64,000 nucleotides of DNA from positions 21,061,608-21,125,607 of the forward strand of contig NC_088300.1 of the NCBI RefSeq assembly GCF_032854445.1, written 5' to 3'. This stretch comes from Liolophura sinensis. Its lineage: Eukaryota > Mollusca > Polyplacophora > Chitonida > Chitonidae. The translations under genes were made by a program, and so were the position numbers. Positions 31,970-43,782 of the stretch are shown here, piece after piece. Within the stretch, counting starts at the first letter, position 1, and each line of letters starts with the position of its first letter. The notes beneath the pieces are model-generated. The model saw nothing but the letters and a program-made list of their open reading frames with translations. It did no database searches and had not been told where the DNA came from.

Positions 31970-34900
31970 TTAGTCATCCTTGGGTTTGCCCTGAGAGGCA
32001 TTTGTAGATGCTCCTTTCCCTGAAGCTGCTATGAGAATCTGCAACCAAACAGTTCTCTGATCATATATCAAGCAAACTGTTCATTTATTTGTTTACTTCA
32101 AGGATAATCTTAAGAATTATTATATGATTTGGGGCAGATATATGGGTGTCGGGAGCTTGAATTCTCTGGGTAAACAACAGCCTTTGGCTAGTTACTAATT
32201 ATAGTAATACAGAACCAAATAGGAGTCCAAGTGGTTTAGATGATGAAAAAAATGTTTCAGCTGATCATAAAAAGTACTTACATTTTGGAAAAAATTCAAG
32301 CTCATGTAACTGGGAAACAAAATGTTAGTAGTTTGTAACCAATAATAAAGAAAGGTGTGACAGACAAGAAATCCAAAATGGCAAACATCAATTGTGCTGA
32401 ATTACCTAGACTAACAAAAATTTCTTCCTACTGTCCCCTCATTGACTTCAAGCCACTGTGTAAGAATAAACTTGACTGAATGAAAACTGTTCAAGATATC
32501 TTGTTGACAGGTGAAGGAGAGTCAAATTGACTGACGGACACGCACAGGCCATTTCTATGTTGTCTGACTCTCCCTGCTGGGGGACAACTAACACTGATAT
32601 AGGATTAGTAGGGCCCATGTTCTATGACAAAAGGCAATACCCCAATACTCTGAACATACCATTATCCAGGATCAGACAAAATACTCTGCTTTTCAATGGA
32701 CAACAACGGTCACGTGGGGCACAGATATCTTCTGGAGTCCTGTCAAATGTGTCTACTGATATGGTTATCTCCCTTTGTTCAGTTGTTAATACAATGGTCC
32801 CATCGCCAGAGCAATTCACCCATGCATTGGTCTTCTGCACTAATTTGATGTGTCTTTGCAGGATGAATTCATTACATGTTTCCTCAGTGATAGGATACAG
32901 AAATATATAGTGTCAGTAACCTTTATATTGGGCACGGCTGTCATCTCGAGGATTACTGACACCATATATTAGTGCATCATATCACTGAGTAACCACGTCA
33001 CTCATAAAATCAGTACCTTATAATTATCCAACACATGCTCATTCTGAGAAATGGCTGCTGTGTAAGCTTCTCTGCTGCCAAATTGGACAAACCCGTAGCC
33101 TCGACTCATCCCAGTCTCCTTATTCTGTTAAACAGCAAAGGAAACAGTGAAGAACTGTACACCTTAATAATTACCCCTGAAATACAACATTACACTCGGT
33201 AGGTTATTGGTTTAAATACATAAAAAACACAAATATATTTATAACATTTCAGAATTTTTATAGCACCTGTGGTTAAAGATAATGCCTGTTTTTAAGTTAT
33301 ACCTCATGAGCACTGTAACATTAATTTTAAAAATACAACTTATCCTAATTCCTCAACCTTTTGGCATATGAAAGATGAACTTTCAATGCAATTTATACAC
33401 ATTTTTTAGTTCTTTCTGAAGACAGAACTAAATTGGTTGGATTGGCCAATTTCTGGGCTTCACAGAAAATGTAATTTTACCAGTGGACATAGAGAAATGC
33501 CTTCAGAATAGGCTTGGATAAGTAATAAAAAGGTTACGGTAATGAAGTTTTTTCTGTCACTTACAAATAACACTGATGCCTGTTTCACCGGTCCAAACAT
33601 CTGAAAATATTCACGAAGTTCATCTGAAAGCAATGAAAAAAATGACAATGGAGCAAACTTGAACTAAAATAAAGAGTCAGGTAAATCTCATTCTGATTGA
33701 TTGATTAAATCTCAATCACAGCTGCAAGAGTTAGAGAAACAACCCCAAATGTGTCAGATTTATGGTAAGGACCATTTACCACTGTTCACAAATGTATTAA
33801 AACTTCTCTCGCATAAATTACCTTTGACTGAGTGGTCTCTGTAATTAACAAAGCTGGTTTGAGATAAGCTGAACCAAAAGGGTCCACGGCAATCTAAATC
33901 ACACCTGTTTAAAAAAAAAAAGTGATAATTTTCCAATCATACACAACAGTAGTTGATGAGCATGCCACCATTATGCTGCTTGAGCCAGGCTAACCTTGAG
34001 GTCATGACGTTTGTCAGCCTTTGCCTAATGTAAATGCAGAAAGGAGTATGCTCAAGACTCCAGGGATTATCTCTTTTGAATGACATAGCCTCATAGATCA
34101 CAGGGCGATGACAACCAGATTGAGATGGTGGCCACCCAAATAGGGCAGACTGTAAAAATGTGTGATTTACCACTCTGACTGTTTTTGATTTGCTCAGCCA
34201 AAGAAGAAGCTAGTCAATTTGTAGGAAGATTCGCTTGGCCATGGTTGATGCTACAGATTGAAATATTAATGTGTGCGTGAACAGATGTAAATGTCTCTTA
34301 TCCTAAATCTGACACATTTGGGGCTGTCTGTATCCTTAACTCTCACAACTGTGTAGATTGAATGACAGTTACCCCATAGTGGCACTCCACAACTAACTTT
34401 ATCTAGCCTTCACAGACACTTTCTCTTCACCTTCCCAATCCTAACAGTCATAATCTGTGTAAATTTCTTGATCAAGTCACAAACAATGTTTTCTTTGTCG
34501 GTCACCACACCATAGACAATACATGAAACCATTGTGATGCAGACACAGTTGCCATAAACATTCATTACTTTAGAAAACTACTCATACTGTTTTAGCATGA
34601 TTTTACCAGATCTCTACCAGCTCAGACATTTTAACCCATCTAGTAACTATGTTCTTCAGCATGAAAATTTCTCTTACTTTTACTTGAGTGCGTTCTAATA
34701 TTAATTTGGTTTTAAACATGTCAGAACGATAACATGTACCAAGTTCTACGAGCTGACAGCAGATTTAACAGTGCCAAGCTGTCTGCTCAGCACGTCAGTG
34801 CATCGTTAGATCAGCTGAGCCACATTCATGTGGCTATGTTCTAAGCAGAGCTTGGCTTGATGTGGTACACACATAGGGCAAATTAGAGAGCCATTACACA

Positions 34901-35463
34901 TGAATAAAAACACCAATGGTCCTGGATATGTAGGGCTCTCATTATGACAATGTAAGCTCAGTCTATTAAGGGCAAAATACTGAGGTGTTCAAGGTTAGCT
35001 TCCTGAACAAGACAGGGCTGTTACAGAATATATAATCACTACCCCCACAGAGGTACTATGGTTTGAGATTTCATGCCGTAACCTCTACTAGAGCATTTAC
35101 TGTGGACGAGGAGAGAATGACTGTAAGTGTTTGGATGTATAGGTGAAAGAAGAAGATAAGGTGGGTAATTTAGCGTTGGAAAAGTTGGAAACTCTTCATT
35201 TTTTTTAAATGTGGCGACTCCTGACTATTATCACAATATCTGCTGCAAGTTCTAGTCAGAAAATTCGGATTAATGGCAATGCAGTTAACGTATAACATTG
35301 CGTTGAAGGGTTTGGAGATTCAACGTCATGTTTGGGGTATTTTGAAATATGCACTCTCATGTAGCTTTCCCAGTCAATGAGTAAAGCTAAACTTACACCT
35401 GGATACTGTCCATGGCAAATTCCCCACAAATAGCCTCAATGTTGATCTCGCGTGTGCTGCCAT
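31970..35463 (-). CDS. SLIRP: SRA stem-loop-interacting RNA-binding protein, 4 exons, 100 aa
   Basis: Exons in transcript order: 35463-35397, 33623-33565, 33124-33017, 32038-31970 (303 nt, one frame, TAA at 31972-31970). The protein is one RRM with canonical RNP2 (LFVGNL, residues 11-16) and RNP1 (RGYGFVQF, 50-57), LPWTVS after RNP2, ELREYFQMFGPVKQAS in helix 1, and a short basic tail ending GKPKDD. SLIRP, with LRPPRC, stabilises mitochondrial mRNAs (known for the family); length and layout match the human protein (109 aa). The exon 1 donor is taken as GTAAGT at 35396, not the overlapping GTGTAA at 35398, because only the former avoids a TGA at the junction. The gene is head to head with ALKBH1. 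A mitochondrial presequence is not obvious beyond MAAHARSTLR. Confidence 0.92.
33290..33510 (-). repeat. Interspersed repeat shared with KPTN intron 8
   Basis: The reverse complement aligns with 6437-6640: TTCTGAAGGCATT, CTGTGAAGCCCAGAAATTGG, CCAATCCAACC, AAATTGCATTGAAAG, CTTTCATATG and GGTTGAG occur in the same order. It lies in SLIRP intron 2 and overlaps no exon. Confidence 0.65.
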
Positions 35464-35708
35464 TTTCATCAACTGTCAGTGAGCCACGTGGGTCATGGCC
35501 AATATCAAATAACACGCCACTGTTTCGCACTTTATTACTTTGGAGAAAAATAAAATAGAACCATTTCATTTGATACGAGCAAATTACGCGGCTATTTCTT
35601 CTATGAGTACGACTGTGGATGTCAACAAAAACTCATAAATCTGACATTTTCTTATTAGCCATGATGAAAATATTCGAGCAGGTGGCTACATGATATTATT
35701 GATACAAG
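35464..35708. promoter_or_regulatory. Bidirectional promoter of SLIRP and ALKBH1
   Basis: Only 245 bp separate the two start codons, which face away from each other, so the core promoters must share this DNA. The ALKBH1 start sits in CAAGATGGCGAC, resembling the YY1 motif (AAGATGGCGGC) that in animals often lies at the start of housekeeping genes. No TATA box is evident in a convincing position. Confidence 0.7.
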
Positions 35709-38700
35709 ATGGCGACGTACACAGAGAACGACAGAGGCCACGGTGAAAACAATACAACTGATCATTTCAGAGATCAGTTTAAGAGGTACAAACGGCGACG
35801 ACCTCCGCCAGACTTGTCAGATGTTATTGATTTCGACAGGGCCAACGATTTTGAGGTATGACAAGTGTGTTTCTGCACATGGTTTGGCAATATGTTAGTC
35901 ATTCCCTGTCGCTGTTGTCATCATCAGTTACTCGCTCAGTCATTTAGTACTGACCTGACGATTGATCGGTGGCATAGTGGGTAGAGCGTCCGCCACGAGG
36001 TCAGGAGGCCCGGTATCAAACACAGGTCATATCAAAAACTGAAAATTTAACTTGCTGCTGAGTCGCTTGGCGCTCGGCGGTCGTACAGATAGGTTAGGGA
36101 TGGCCATAGGTTACAGCAATTAAAGGAGAAAAAAAATTAAATATCAAACAAATACCATTGAAAAGAGTATGCATTTACTCGCGCATGCAGCCATAAAAAA
36201 ATTCTTATACGTTCGTCAAGTTAATAAATGATAAATAAAGTCAGCGCCAAAATCGGCTGTGGGCGACTCCATTTTGCCTAAGAACTAGTCCTGAAGTCTT
36301 CTGTGTTAAGAGCAGGTTTGTCGACGGAAACCGCCGAAGTGCAGTTCATACATTTCCGGTACAACTCGGCAGTTTTGATTACTCTCAAACACGAGAAAAG
36401 TGCCCGAGGTTGGCAGTACTCGGCACTACTCCAACAAAATCAAATAGAGCGTTGTTTAGCTCTTCCTCGTAGTGGTAGGGAAGGTGTAGTGATACATGGA
36501 GCTAGGAATTAGGACTGGATGCACCAGTGTCGGTATAATTAGCTCTGTGAGTGAAGATGACACTTGAATTATCAATGTACTAGCTTCACTCACCCCTCGG
36601 ATGAAATCATCTGTGCTGGAAGCCAGTTTGCCAGAAAATTTCAGAGATGCATCATAAAAATCACAGACCTGGTATATAGATATATATCTACAACGAGATC
36701 AAACCTATGTGAGCAGTTCTGTGTCTTCGTTTTGTAGGTTCTGGTCAATACATACAGTAAATCCATGTGTTTTCACTGCCAGGGTCTCAGTCTCAGAGAA
36801 AAAAAGCCTTGTTCGTATTCAACATAACCACGCAATCTCCTGTAATATCACTTGACATGTCCCTGGAGGTCTTCCCTGAACATTCAGTGACTCAAGGGGA
36901 AGCCTGATTTTGCACACGGAACTAACCGAGAGATGTTCCTAAATGAGCGAGCTGGTAACGTTGTTCTGCTATGTTCAAAACTGCTCTAGTTATCCACAGA
37001 AGCTTCCCCACATGAGAATGTGTTTATAGTCTGTGTTACTGGGTACCTGAATATGTATGAGCTGCTACCTTAGCTACCTACTTATTTACAGCCAGATAGG
37101 TGATGACGTGTCTCATGAGAATACCCAAGTGACATGACCTCGAGAACTCTTACTTAGTCTCATCTCATTTATGCCAGGGTTGCGTGTGGCGCTGTACAGC
37201 TTGGTACCTGAGTACAGTTGAGCCACACACATGCGGCTACAGTATTGTGTGATTGGTCACCTGGGTTGGTGGGGTGTTATGTCTGATGTTTCCGCTACGA
37301 TACTGAAAACAATGAATGATTGCTTGTCCATATAATTGAGAAATTAAGTACGTAAAAGCCTAAGCATATACATACATATACAAACGAGTGAAACTATGTA
37401 ACACTGCTGGCCCCTCGCCAACAAGTGGAGCATTGGACTTGGTGAATTAGCGTGAAACTAGCTAGTCCATCTAAATCAATTCAGTGTACTATTATAAATT
37501 ATTTAGGACTTTCAACACTGTTGGATGGAAGGTGAAAATCTGAAAATGACACACTGGGCTAATCATCCCGATAGACACACTGTACTCATCATCCTGATAT
37601 ACACACCGAGCTCATCATCCCGATAGACACACTGAGCTCATCATCTAGATAGACACACTGGGCTAATCATCCCGATAGACACACTGGGCTAATCATCCCG
37701 ATAGACACACTGTACTCATCATCCTGATATACACACCGAGCTCATCATCTCGATAGACACACTGAGCTCATCATCTAGATAGACACACTGGGCTAATCAT
37801 CCCGATAGACACACTGTACTCATCATCCTGATATACACACCGAGCTCATCATCCCGATAGACACACTGAGCTCATCATCTAGATAGACACACTGGGCTAA
37901 TCATCCTGATAGACACACTGAGCTCATCATCCCGATAGACACACTGTACTCATCATCCTGATATACACACCGAGCTCATCATCCCGATAGACACACTGAG
38001 CTCATCATCTAGATAGACACACTGGGCTAATCATCCCGATAGACACACTGAGCTCATCATCCCGATAGACACACTGTACTCATCATCCTGATATACACAC
38101 CAAGCTCATCATCCCGATAGACACACTGAGCTCATCATCTAGATAGACACACTGAGCTCATCATCCTGATACAAACACTGAGCTCATCATCCCAATAGAC
38201 ACATTGAGCTCATCATCCCGATAGACACACTGAGCTCATCATCCTGATACAAACACTGAGCTCATCATCCCGATAGACACATTGAGCTCATCATCCCGAT
38301 AGACACTGAGCTCATCATCTGGGATAAACTACAGTGAAACAACAGTCAACACCATACGTTTAAATTTTCAGCAACTTGAGTAAGTGTGGATTTGTAATTT
38401 TAAGTATTGGGTGAAGTATTGAGTCAAGCTGTGGCTTTTTTTTTTTTTTTTCGTTAATTATTGTGAAGCTTACAATAACACTCTATAGAGTTTTACTATA
38501 CTAACGATATTGGTACATATAAATAGGTGTGATAAACTGTCAATTGGAATACAATTTTCCTTTGTCCTCATGAAAAATTTCAGAGCCAGGTAGAAGATTT
38601 TAAGCTGACAGAGCCAACAGGATTTGAGAAGGTTCCAGAGGGCCTTATAGATGTCCGACTGTGGAAAGCTTATCAACTCCGATCCAATCCAGGTACTGCA

Positions 38701-41700
38701 TAATACATTCATTCAATTCTTCACCATGACAGTTTGCAGACCAAGATTGATCCATTTATATGTCTTGTCTCAGTGGTTTTATATTCTCATGGTTATGGAA
38801 GGTTACAAGCACTACAGAATACAGCACAGCACAGCAACAGTTGAATTTTCAAGAAAAATAAACCAAGAAAAAAGAGATAGAAATGCAATCCATTGTTATT
38901 TCATTACTCAACCTAAGATAGCATGTCAACTGTGGTACCAAATTTTCTTGGAGTTTTCATCATGCTTTACTGAATTGTAGAAAGGTGTATAATTTTCATC
39001 TTGAAACATGCAAACATTTTCATGCTCATGCTTCAAAAAGGCAGGAATTATTTGTGAAATATTGAGAAATATTAATATAGGTCTTGTAGAAATAAGTTAT
39101 CTTGCTAAAATTTGATTTTAACACAGATTATTTTTATTATTACACGTCTCATGTGTTCAGCATAAGGAAAGTTACTACTTTGCCAGGTGTGAAGAGCAGA
39201 GAAAGTATGACCAAGTATTGACTGTGTTATTCTCTAATGCTATACTCAAGAATTTCAAATGTACTCTGAGAGACTTCTAACTTTGTAGGGTTTCTATTTA
39301 TATCAAACCCATTCATGCAAGGTAGTCAGAGGTATTGGGTGAGACGATGTTTGCGAGACTACCCTGTCAAACCCAACTACACAAACCTGGACATTCACCT
39401 GACTTTAACTGAAGAGGATAACATCTGGAAGGATGACAGCCTGGAGAGGTAAGGTTGAGGTGGGCTGTTCAAACTGTTTCTGTTTCAGTGTTAAGGCAGG
39501 AAGTTTGTTAGGTACATATATCTTACAAAAGTGGGTGATGCACTATGTTTTCCTCCGGCCACAAAGCGGACCGACCTTGTATTATATCAGTTGTGTACAG
39601 ATTTAAACACCAGTCAAATAATAACATGAACTGTCACCATGGATGGCACTGAAGCCTGTCAACGGTAATGCACCAAGATGTTATGACTATAGAGCAAAAG
39701 TGATGTTTTATTTGATGTTTATTTGATGACAGTGTTATGAGATATGTTGTTGACAGTACATGCACATACAAGTGTGTTGATGACAGTACACCCAGAGCAT
39801 TTGATGACATGGTTGCCAGGTGTGTTGATGAAAGTACACGTGATGAAGAGAATATGCAAATTTGACTTGATCAGAGTACCTAGACGTGTGTTTACCAGAT
39901 GTACTATGTACTACCATATATGTCGATGACAGTATGCCTAGTTGACTTGATGGCCTTACCACCAGGTGTGTGGTTGAATATTGGTATAGAAATCAAAACA
40001 TCAATCAAATATTAAATTAGAGGAGATTCTCTTGCATTAGAATGTCTTAATTGAAGACACAAGCACAGTTTAGGGTTTCATAAATATTATTTTGTACTTT
40101 CAGCTCCAATCCTTTCCCCAAAGGTAGCCTGCTGTCCCATCTACGCTGGGCGACTTTAGGGTATCACTATGAGTGGAACAACAGGGTAAGTCAGAGCAGA
40201 GCCATGCTGTTTGTGGGTTGGAAACCATGAAACCGAGACCCCGAAATTGTCTGCACGACCAACAGCTGTTAATCAACACATATATAAGAAGACAGATACA
40301 CCTGGTTTGTCATCCTGAGAGATTTCAACATGTGTATGGGCCACGTGAAATTGTACGCTATATTTATTTTTCACATTTCATTTTTCAAAGCCCCAGTTTG
40401 CAAATGAGAGTATTGGTGATATCTAAACAGGCACCTGTTTACTGATAAAGACAAAATTTATTTATTTATTTGATTGGTGTATTATGCCATACTCAAGATT
40501 TTCATTAATACAACTTTGGCCAGCGTTTCTGTGGGAGGAAACTGGGCAGAGCCCAGGGGAAACCGACGAACATCCACAAGTCCTTGCCACATGAGAGGAA
40601 TTTTGAACTGTCAGTTATCACATTGGTGGGAGGCTGCTGAGTCGTTGTGCTTTGCTAGCATGCTAACCACCAGGCAACAAAAGTTGTCATAAAGATAAAT
40701 TTTATTTGATTGGTATTTTACAAGAATATTTCACTTATACGATGGTGACCAGCATTATGGTGGGAGGAGACCGGGCAGAGCCCAGGGGAAACCCACAACT
40801 ATCCACAAGTTGCTGGCAGTCCCTCCCACTCATAAAGATAGAAGTGGATGTGCAGTGTACATTTATTTTTCAGATCAGCCCCTAAATTTTGGTTTCTTGT
40901 ATTTGTACATACACACAGGTATATTTTGAGGACAAGGTGTCAGAGTTCCCATCAGATTTGTCCCACCTGACCAGGTATGTGGCAGCGGCTCTGGGCTACC
41001 CTTGTTTCTGTCCCCAGTCGGGGATTGTCAACTTCTACAACATGGAGTCCACATTATGCGGCCATACTGACCACTCAGAGTATGACAAGAGGGCACCCCT
41101 GATTTCCTACAGGTATGCCCCATACACACACAAGAAGTATTTTCATGGTGCAATTTAGAATAGCTTCTGAAATTTAGTCATTGTTGTACAGTGGACCATA
41201 ATTTTAAATTCCTACTTAAAAGATCTGATGTTACCATTTAATTGAAAATTTGTACCATTATTTTGTGTTATGTCCTCCTAAAACATATCTGCCTGATGAC
41301 ACATTGTAGTTTTGGCCAGAGTGCCATCTTCCTGATTGGTGGAGTGACAAAGGAGGTGTGTCCTGTAGCCCTCTACCTGAGGAGTGGTGACATCTGTGTA
41401 ATGATGGAGGAAGCCAGGTTAGCGTACCACGCTGTGCCCCGAATCCTATCAGCGGAGGCTCATCGTTTCACACAGGCTTTCCACTTGCCTGATACCCGCA
41501 GTGAGTCAGCTGGAGCCACAAAACACGGGGCATTGAAAGGAAAAACTGAGTCTAGATTCCCCTCAGATCCAGTAGTAGATTCAAACTGTGACAAGGAAGG
41601 CCTGAACAACTCTGAAGTTCATTCTAACTCCGATAAGAATTCTGAAAAGCACGACTTTAGCTCATCTGTGAAACGGGACGATTGGGAGCGGTATGAACAC

Positions 41701-41802
41701 TACATGAAATCATCTCGTATTAATGTCAATGTCAGACAAGTACTTCAACATGGACAGACTTTCCCAAAGCAGGAGGTAGAAACAGAACCGATATCAAGAT
41801 AA
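35709..41802 (+). CDS. ALKBH1: Nucleic-acid dioxygenase ALKBH1, 6 exons, 394 aa
   Basis: Exons: 35709-35855, 38584-38692, 39289-39448, 40104-40185, 40919-41112, 41310-41802 (1185 nt, all GT..AG, one frame). AlkB-family Fe(II)/2-oxoglutarate oxygenase; in vertebrates it acts on tRNA (m1A, m5C at the wobble base) and on DNA, largely in mitochondria. Iron ligands are visible: H215-x-D217 in CGHTDHSEYD and H271 in AYHAVPRIL. The 2-oxoglutarate arginines are R367 and R373 in SSRINVNVRQVLQHG. GFLFISNPF, LRWATLGYHYEW and FGQSAIFLIGG also follow the human protein (389 aa). A Ser/Asn/Asp-rich segment at about 291-350 replaces the less conserved loop before the last helices. Intron 1 (2.7 kb) holds a 26-bp minisatellite and a SINE; intron 4 holds two SINE pieces. 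Confidence 0.95.
35962..36125 (+). mobile_element. SINE family 2, sense copy with tRNA-like head, ALKBH1 intron 1
   Basis: GGTGGCATAGTGGGTAGAGC (box A-like) and CCCGGTATCAAACACAGG (box B-like) are followed by CAAAAACTG, AACTTGCTGCTGAGTCGCTT and GGCGCTCGGCGG. This corresponds to the reverse complement of the 3' part of the copies at 17280, 18608 and 56388. It fixes the orientation of the family. Confidence 0.65.
37545..38325 (+). repeat. 26-bp minisatellite with 104-bp higher-order repeat, ALKBH1 intron 1
   Basis: About 30 units of the type GAGCTCATCATCCCGATAGA + CACACT. Variants occur in a repeating order (GGGCTAATCATCCC, GTACTCATCATCCTGATATA, GAGCTCATCATCCC, GAGCTCATCATCTAGA), giving a 104-bp higher-order period in the left and central parts. 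It ends about 255 bp before exon 2. Confidence 0.9.
38436..38452. repeat. Poly-T tract
   Basis: A run of about 15 T in ALKBH1 intron 1, between the minisatellite and exon 2. Confidence 0.8.
40456..40690 (-). mobile_element. SINE family 1, diverged, ALKBH1 intron 4
   Basis: Tail complement TTTATTTATTTATTTGATTG, then ACTCAAGATTTTCA, GTGGGAGGAAACTGGGCAGA, GCCCAGGGGAAACC and a head region AGCATGCTAACCACCAGGCA. Full length but with many substitutions. Confidence 0.8.
40697..40835 (-). mobile_element. SINE family 1 fragment, ALKBH1 intron 4
   Basis: TTTTATTTGATTGGTATTTT, AAGAATATTTCACTTATACG, AGCATTATGGTGGGAGGAGA, CGGGCAGAGCCCAGGGGAAA and AAGTTGCTGGCAG. The head is missing; this piece directly follows the copy at 40456-40690. 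Confidence 0.8.
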
Positions 41803-43782
41803 CGTAAAGATTTAATAACTAATAAACCTATAGCTGACTGTGATCATGTATAGAGGAAGGTCAAAGGTGGATAAGTTCAAGGTCTCTGCACTGGACACCG
41901 GTGACACTTGACAGTGAAGTGGCTGTGTAGATTTCAGCTATGACTGTATAGCCCGAGATACTGACACTAGGTGGTTGCCTCCAGAATTCATTTTAAACAC
42001 TGATTCTGGCAGGATTCGTACAAACAAAGTTTTTTTTTTGTTTTGTGATGTTTTAGATGTCTTAACAAAAGTATTTTTTAAAACCACATACTCTCTCTTA
42101 GCAGAAAATTTACTTGGATTTGTCTTAATTCTAATAATAGATATAGTATTAGTTTGGTGCATTTTGGCAGGTTTTACCAGCAATTCTAAGCAGAGTAACT
42201 GATTAAAATAATCAGTATTTCATTTGAAATATACTTTGACTTTGTCATTTTTTTTATTATCCTTGATGTAGATGGTTCTCCCTACGGCCTGCGTTAAAGA
42301 TTTATCCCTTTTGGAAGAGGTGGTCCAAAGTGTGACCTCATTTGGATAGTAACATTAGAAATCATAAAAATCCCATTTCCTTGACTTTTTCTTCTGTCTG
42401 CTCTTACTTGTTCATAATTGGTCATAATGTGTATAGATTAGCTCATGATGAACGAGGACTATACAATATTGCAGCGAGGCGAAGCCCAGATACAATTTTG
42501 TATTGTCCGAGTCAGTTTAGCATAACATAATCCATTTAGCACATACCGTTTTTTTTCGAGCAACAAAATATCAAACTCAACAAGTTGTACTACGGAAAAC
42601 AGAACTTTCAAAGACCATGGGTACTGTAGGCAAATCCTGTACATTGATCAATTGAGCGCGACGAGAAAAAATACGGTATGTCCTGTTAAAGATTACAACC
42701 AGTGGACCATGGCAGAATATGTCCATGGTTAAGCGGTAGAGACTGGCAACAACAGCTGTTAAAACCTCTAATGCTGTAGTAAAGTACACATAACAGACAT
42801 AACTGAACAAAAAGTGTTTATCTTCTAAATACATTTCCTGACAAATATCTCGCTTTTTGATGGTATAAAAACTGCGTTATATATGTCTAGAATTGTCAAG
42901 TATGACCGGTCTGCAGCTTTATTACCGGTTATTAGCTTAGTGACCAATAAAATTTTGTGTTCTTTCCTCAATGGTTTCACTGGGCTGTTACCCAAGAGGT
43001 TTGTGAGGAAACGAGAAGGGCTGTGGCTTCCATCGGTTCCTTCCAGCCATTAATCTGAAGGCGCAATGCCCATTCGAACAAATAAAATATCTCAGTATTT
43101 TATTTACATTCAGATTTCCACCTTTGGTTAGCACAGTTATATCACCACGGTTTTAATGTTTTTAACAGAAAAATGATTTTCTGTGGGATTTTGGCGCCTA
43201 TACCGAACCAGTTGTAAAAGCATCAAATCTACAAAAGGAAACCGAGAAGTTGTTTTATAGTGGACAGAACTTAGTGCGGAATTATTATACTCTGTGTCGG
43301 GCGATCACAATTTCAGCTAGACTACTTGAACTGAACCACATGGCATTTCGGTATTGGATCAAACCGCATAAAGCCGTCACACCCATGCAGATATTAAAAG
43401 CAAAGCGTAACTCACAACAGGTTAAAGAGTTGTTAACGTTCCGTTATATAATAATCCGTTACTTAGTGGGGTTTTTTTATTTAACTAAGAAGAGAATACG
43501 TATATGAAAGCAACCTGTTTGTGTATTGTATTTATATATATGTGATTATGGTAATCCTCCATTCTTTTGCGGCACATTGCTTAGTTATCCAGCCAGTGGT
43601 GTGTTGTACATATTCCAAACACAGCAGTTCCACGCGCACCCGTGGCTTGTATGGTGGCTATGATTCATTCTGCAACTGATTTCCACTTGTGACATGGATG
43701 AACAGAGTGAAGGAAGTGTATTCTGAAAGACTGTACACCGGTGTCAAGCAATATTTGCCGTTGCCGGTAAACCTTCCTCAAG
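41803..43782. other. 3' flank of ALKBH1 and intergenic DNA
   Basis: AATAAA at 41820-41825 lies only 18 nt past the ALKBH1 stop, so a later polyadenylation site is likely. ORFs at 41975-42202 and 43250-43507 show no family resemblance. No repeats are recognised. Confidence 0.5.

Noticed and set aside
32527..32910. 127-aa plus-strand ORF in SLIRP intron 3
   Set aside because: Antisense to the intron, no homology and no splice structure; probably a chance ORF.
33826..33906. Possible extra SLIRP exon containing RLPWT on the minus strand
   Set aside because: It has stops in the RRM frame and the wrong exit phase; exon 1 at 35463-35397 supplies the LPWT block.
35397..35540. Alternative minus-strand frame (VLFDIGHDPRGSL...) through SLIRP exon 1
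   Set aside because: The frame from ATG 35463 gives LFVGNLPWTVS and joins the RRM exons in phase; the other frame leads nowhere.
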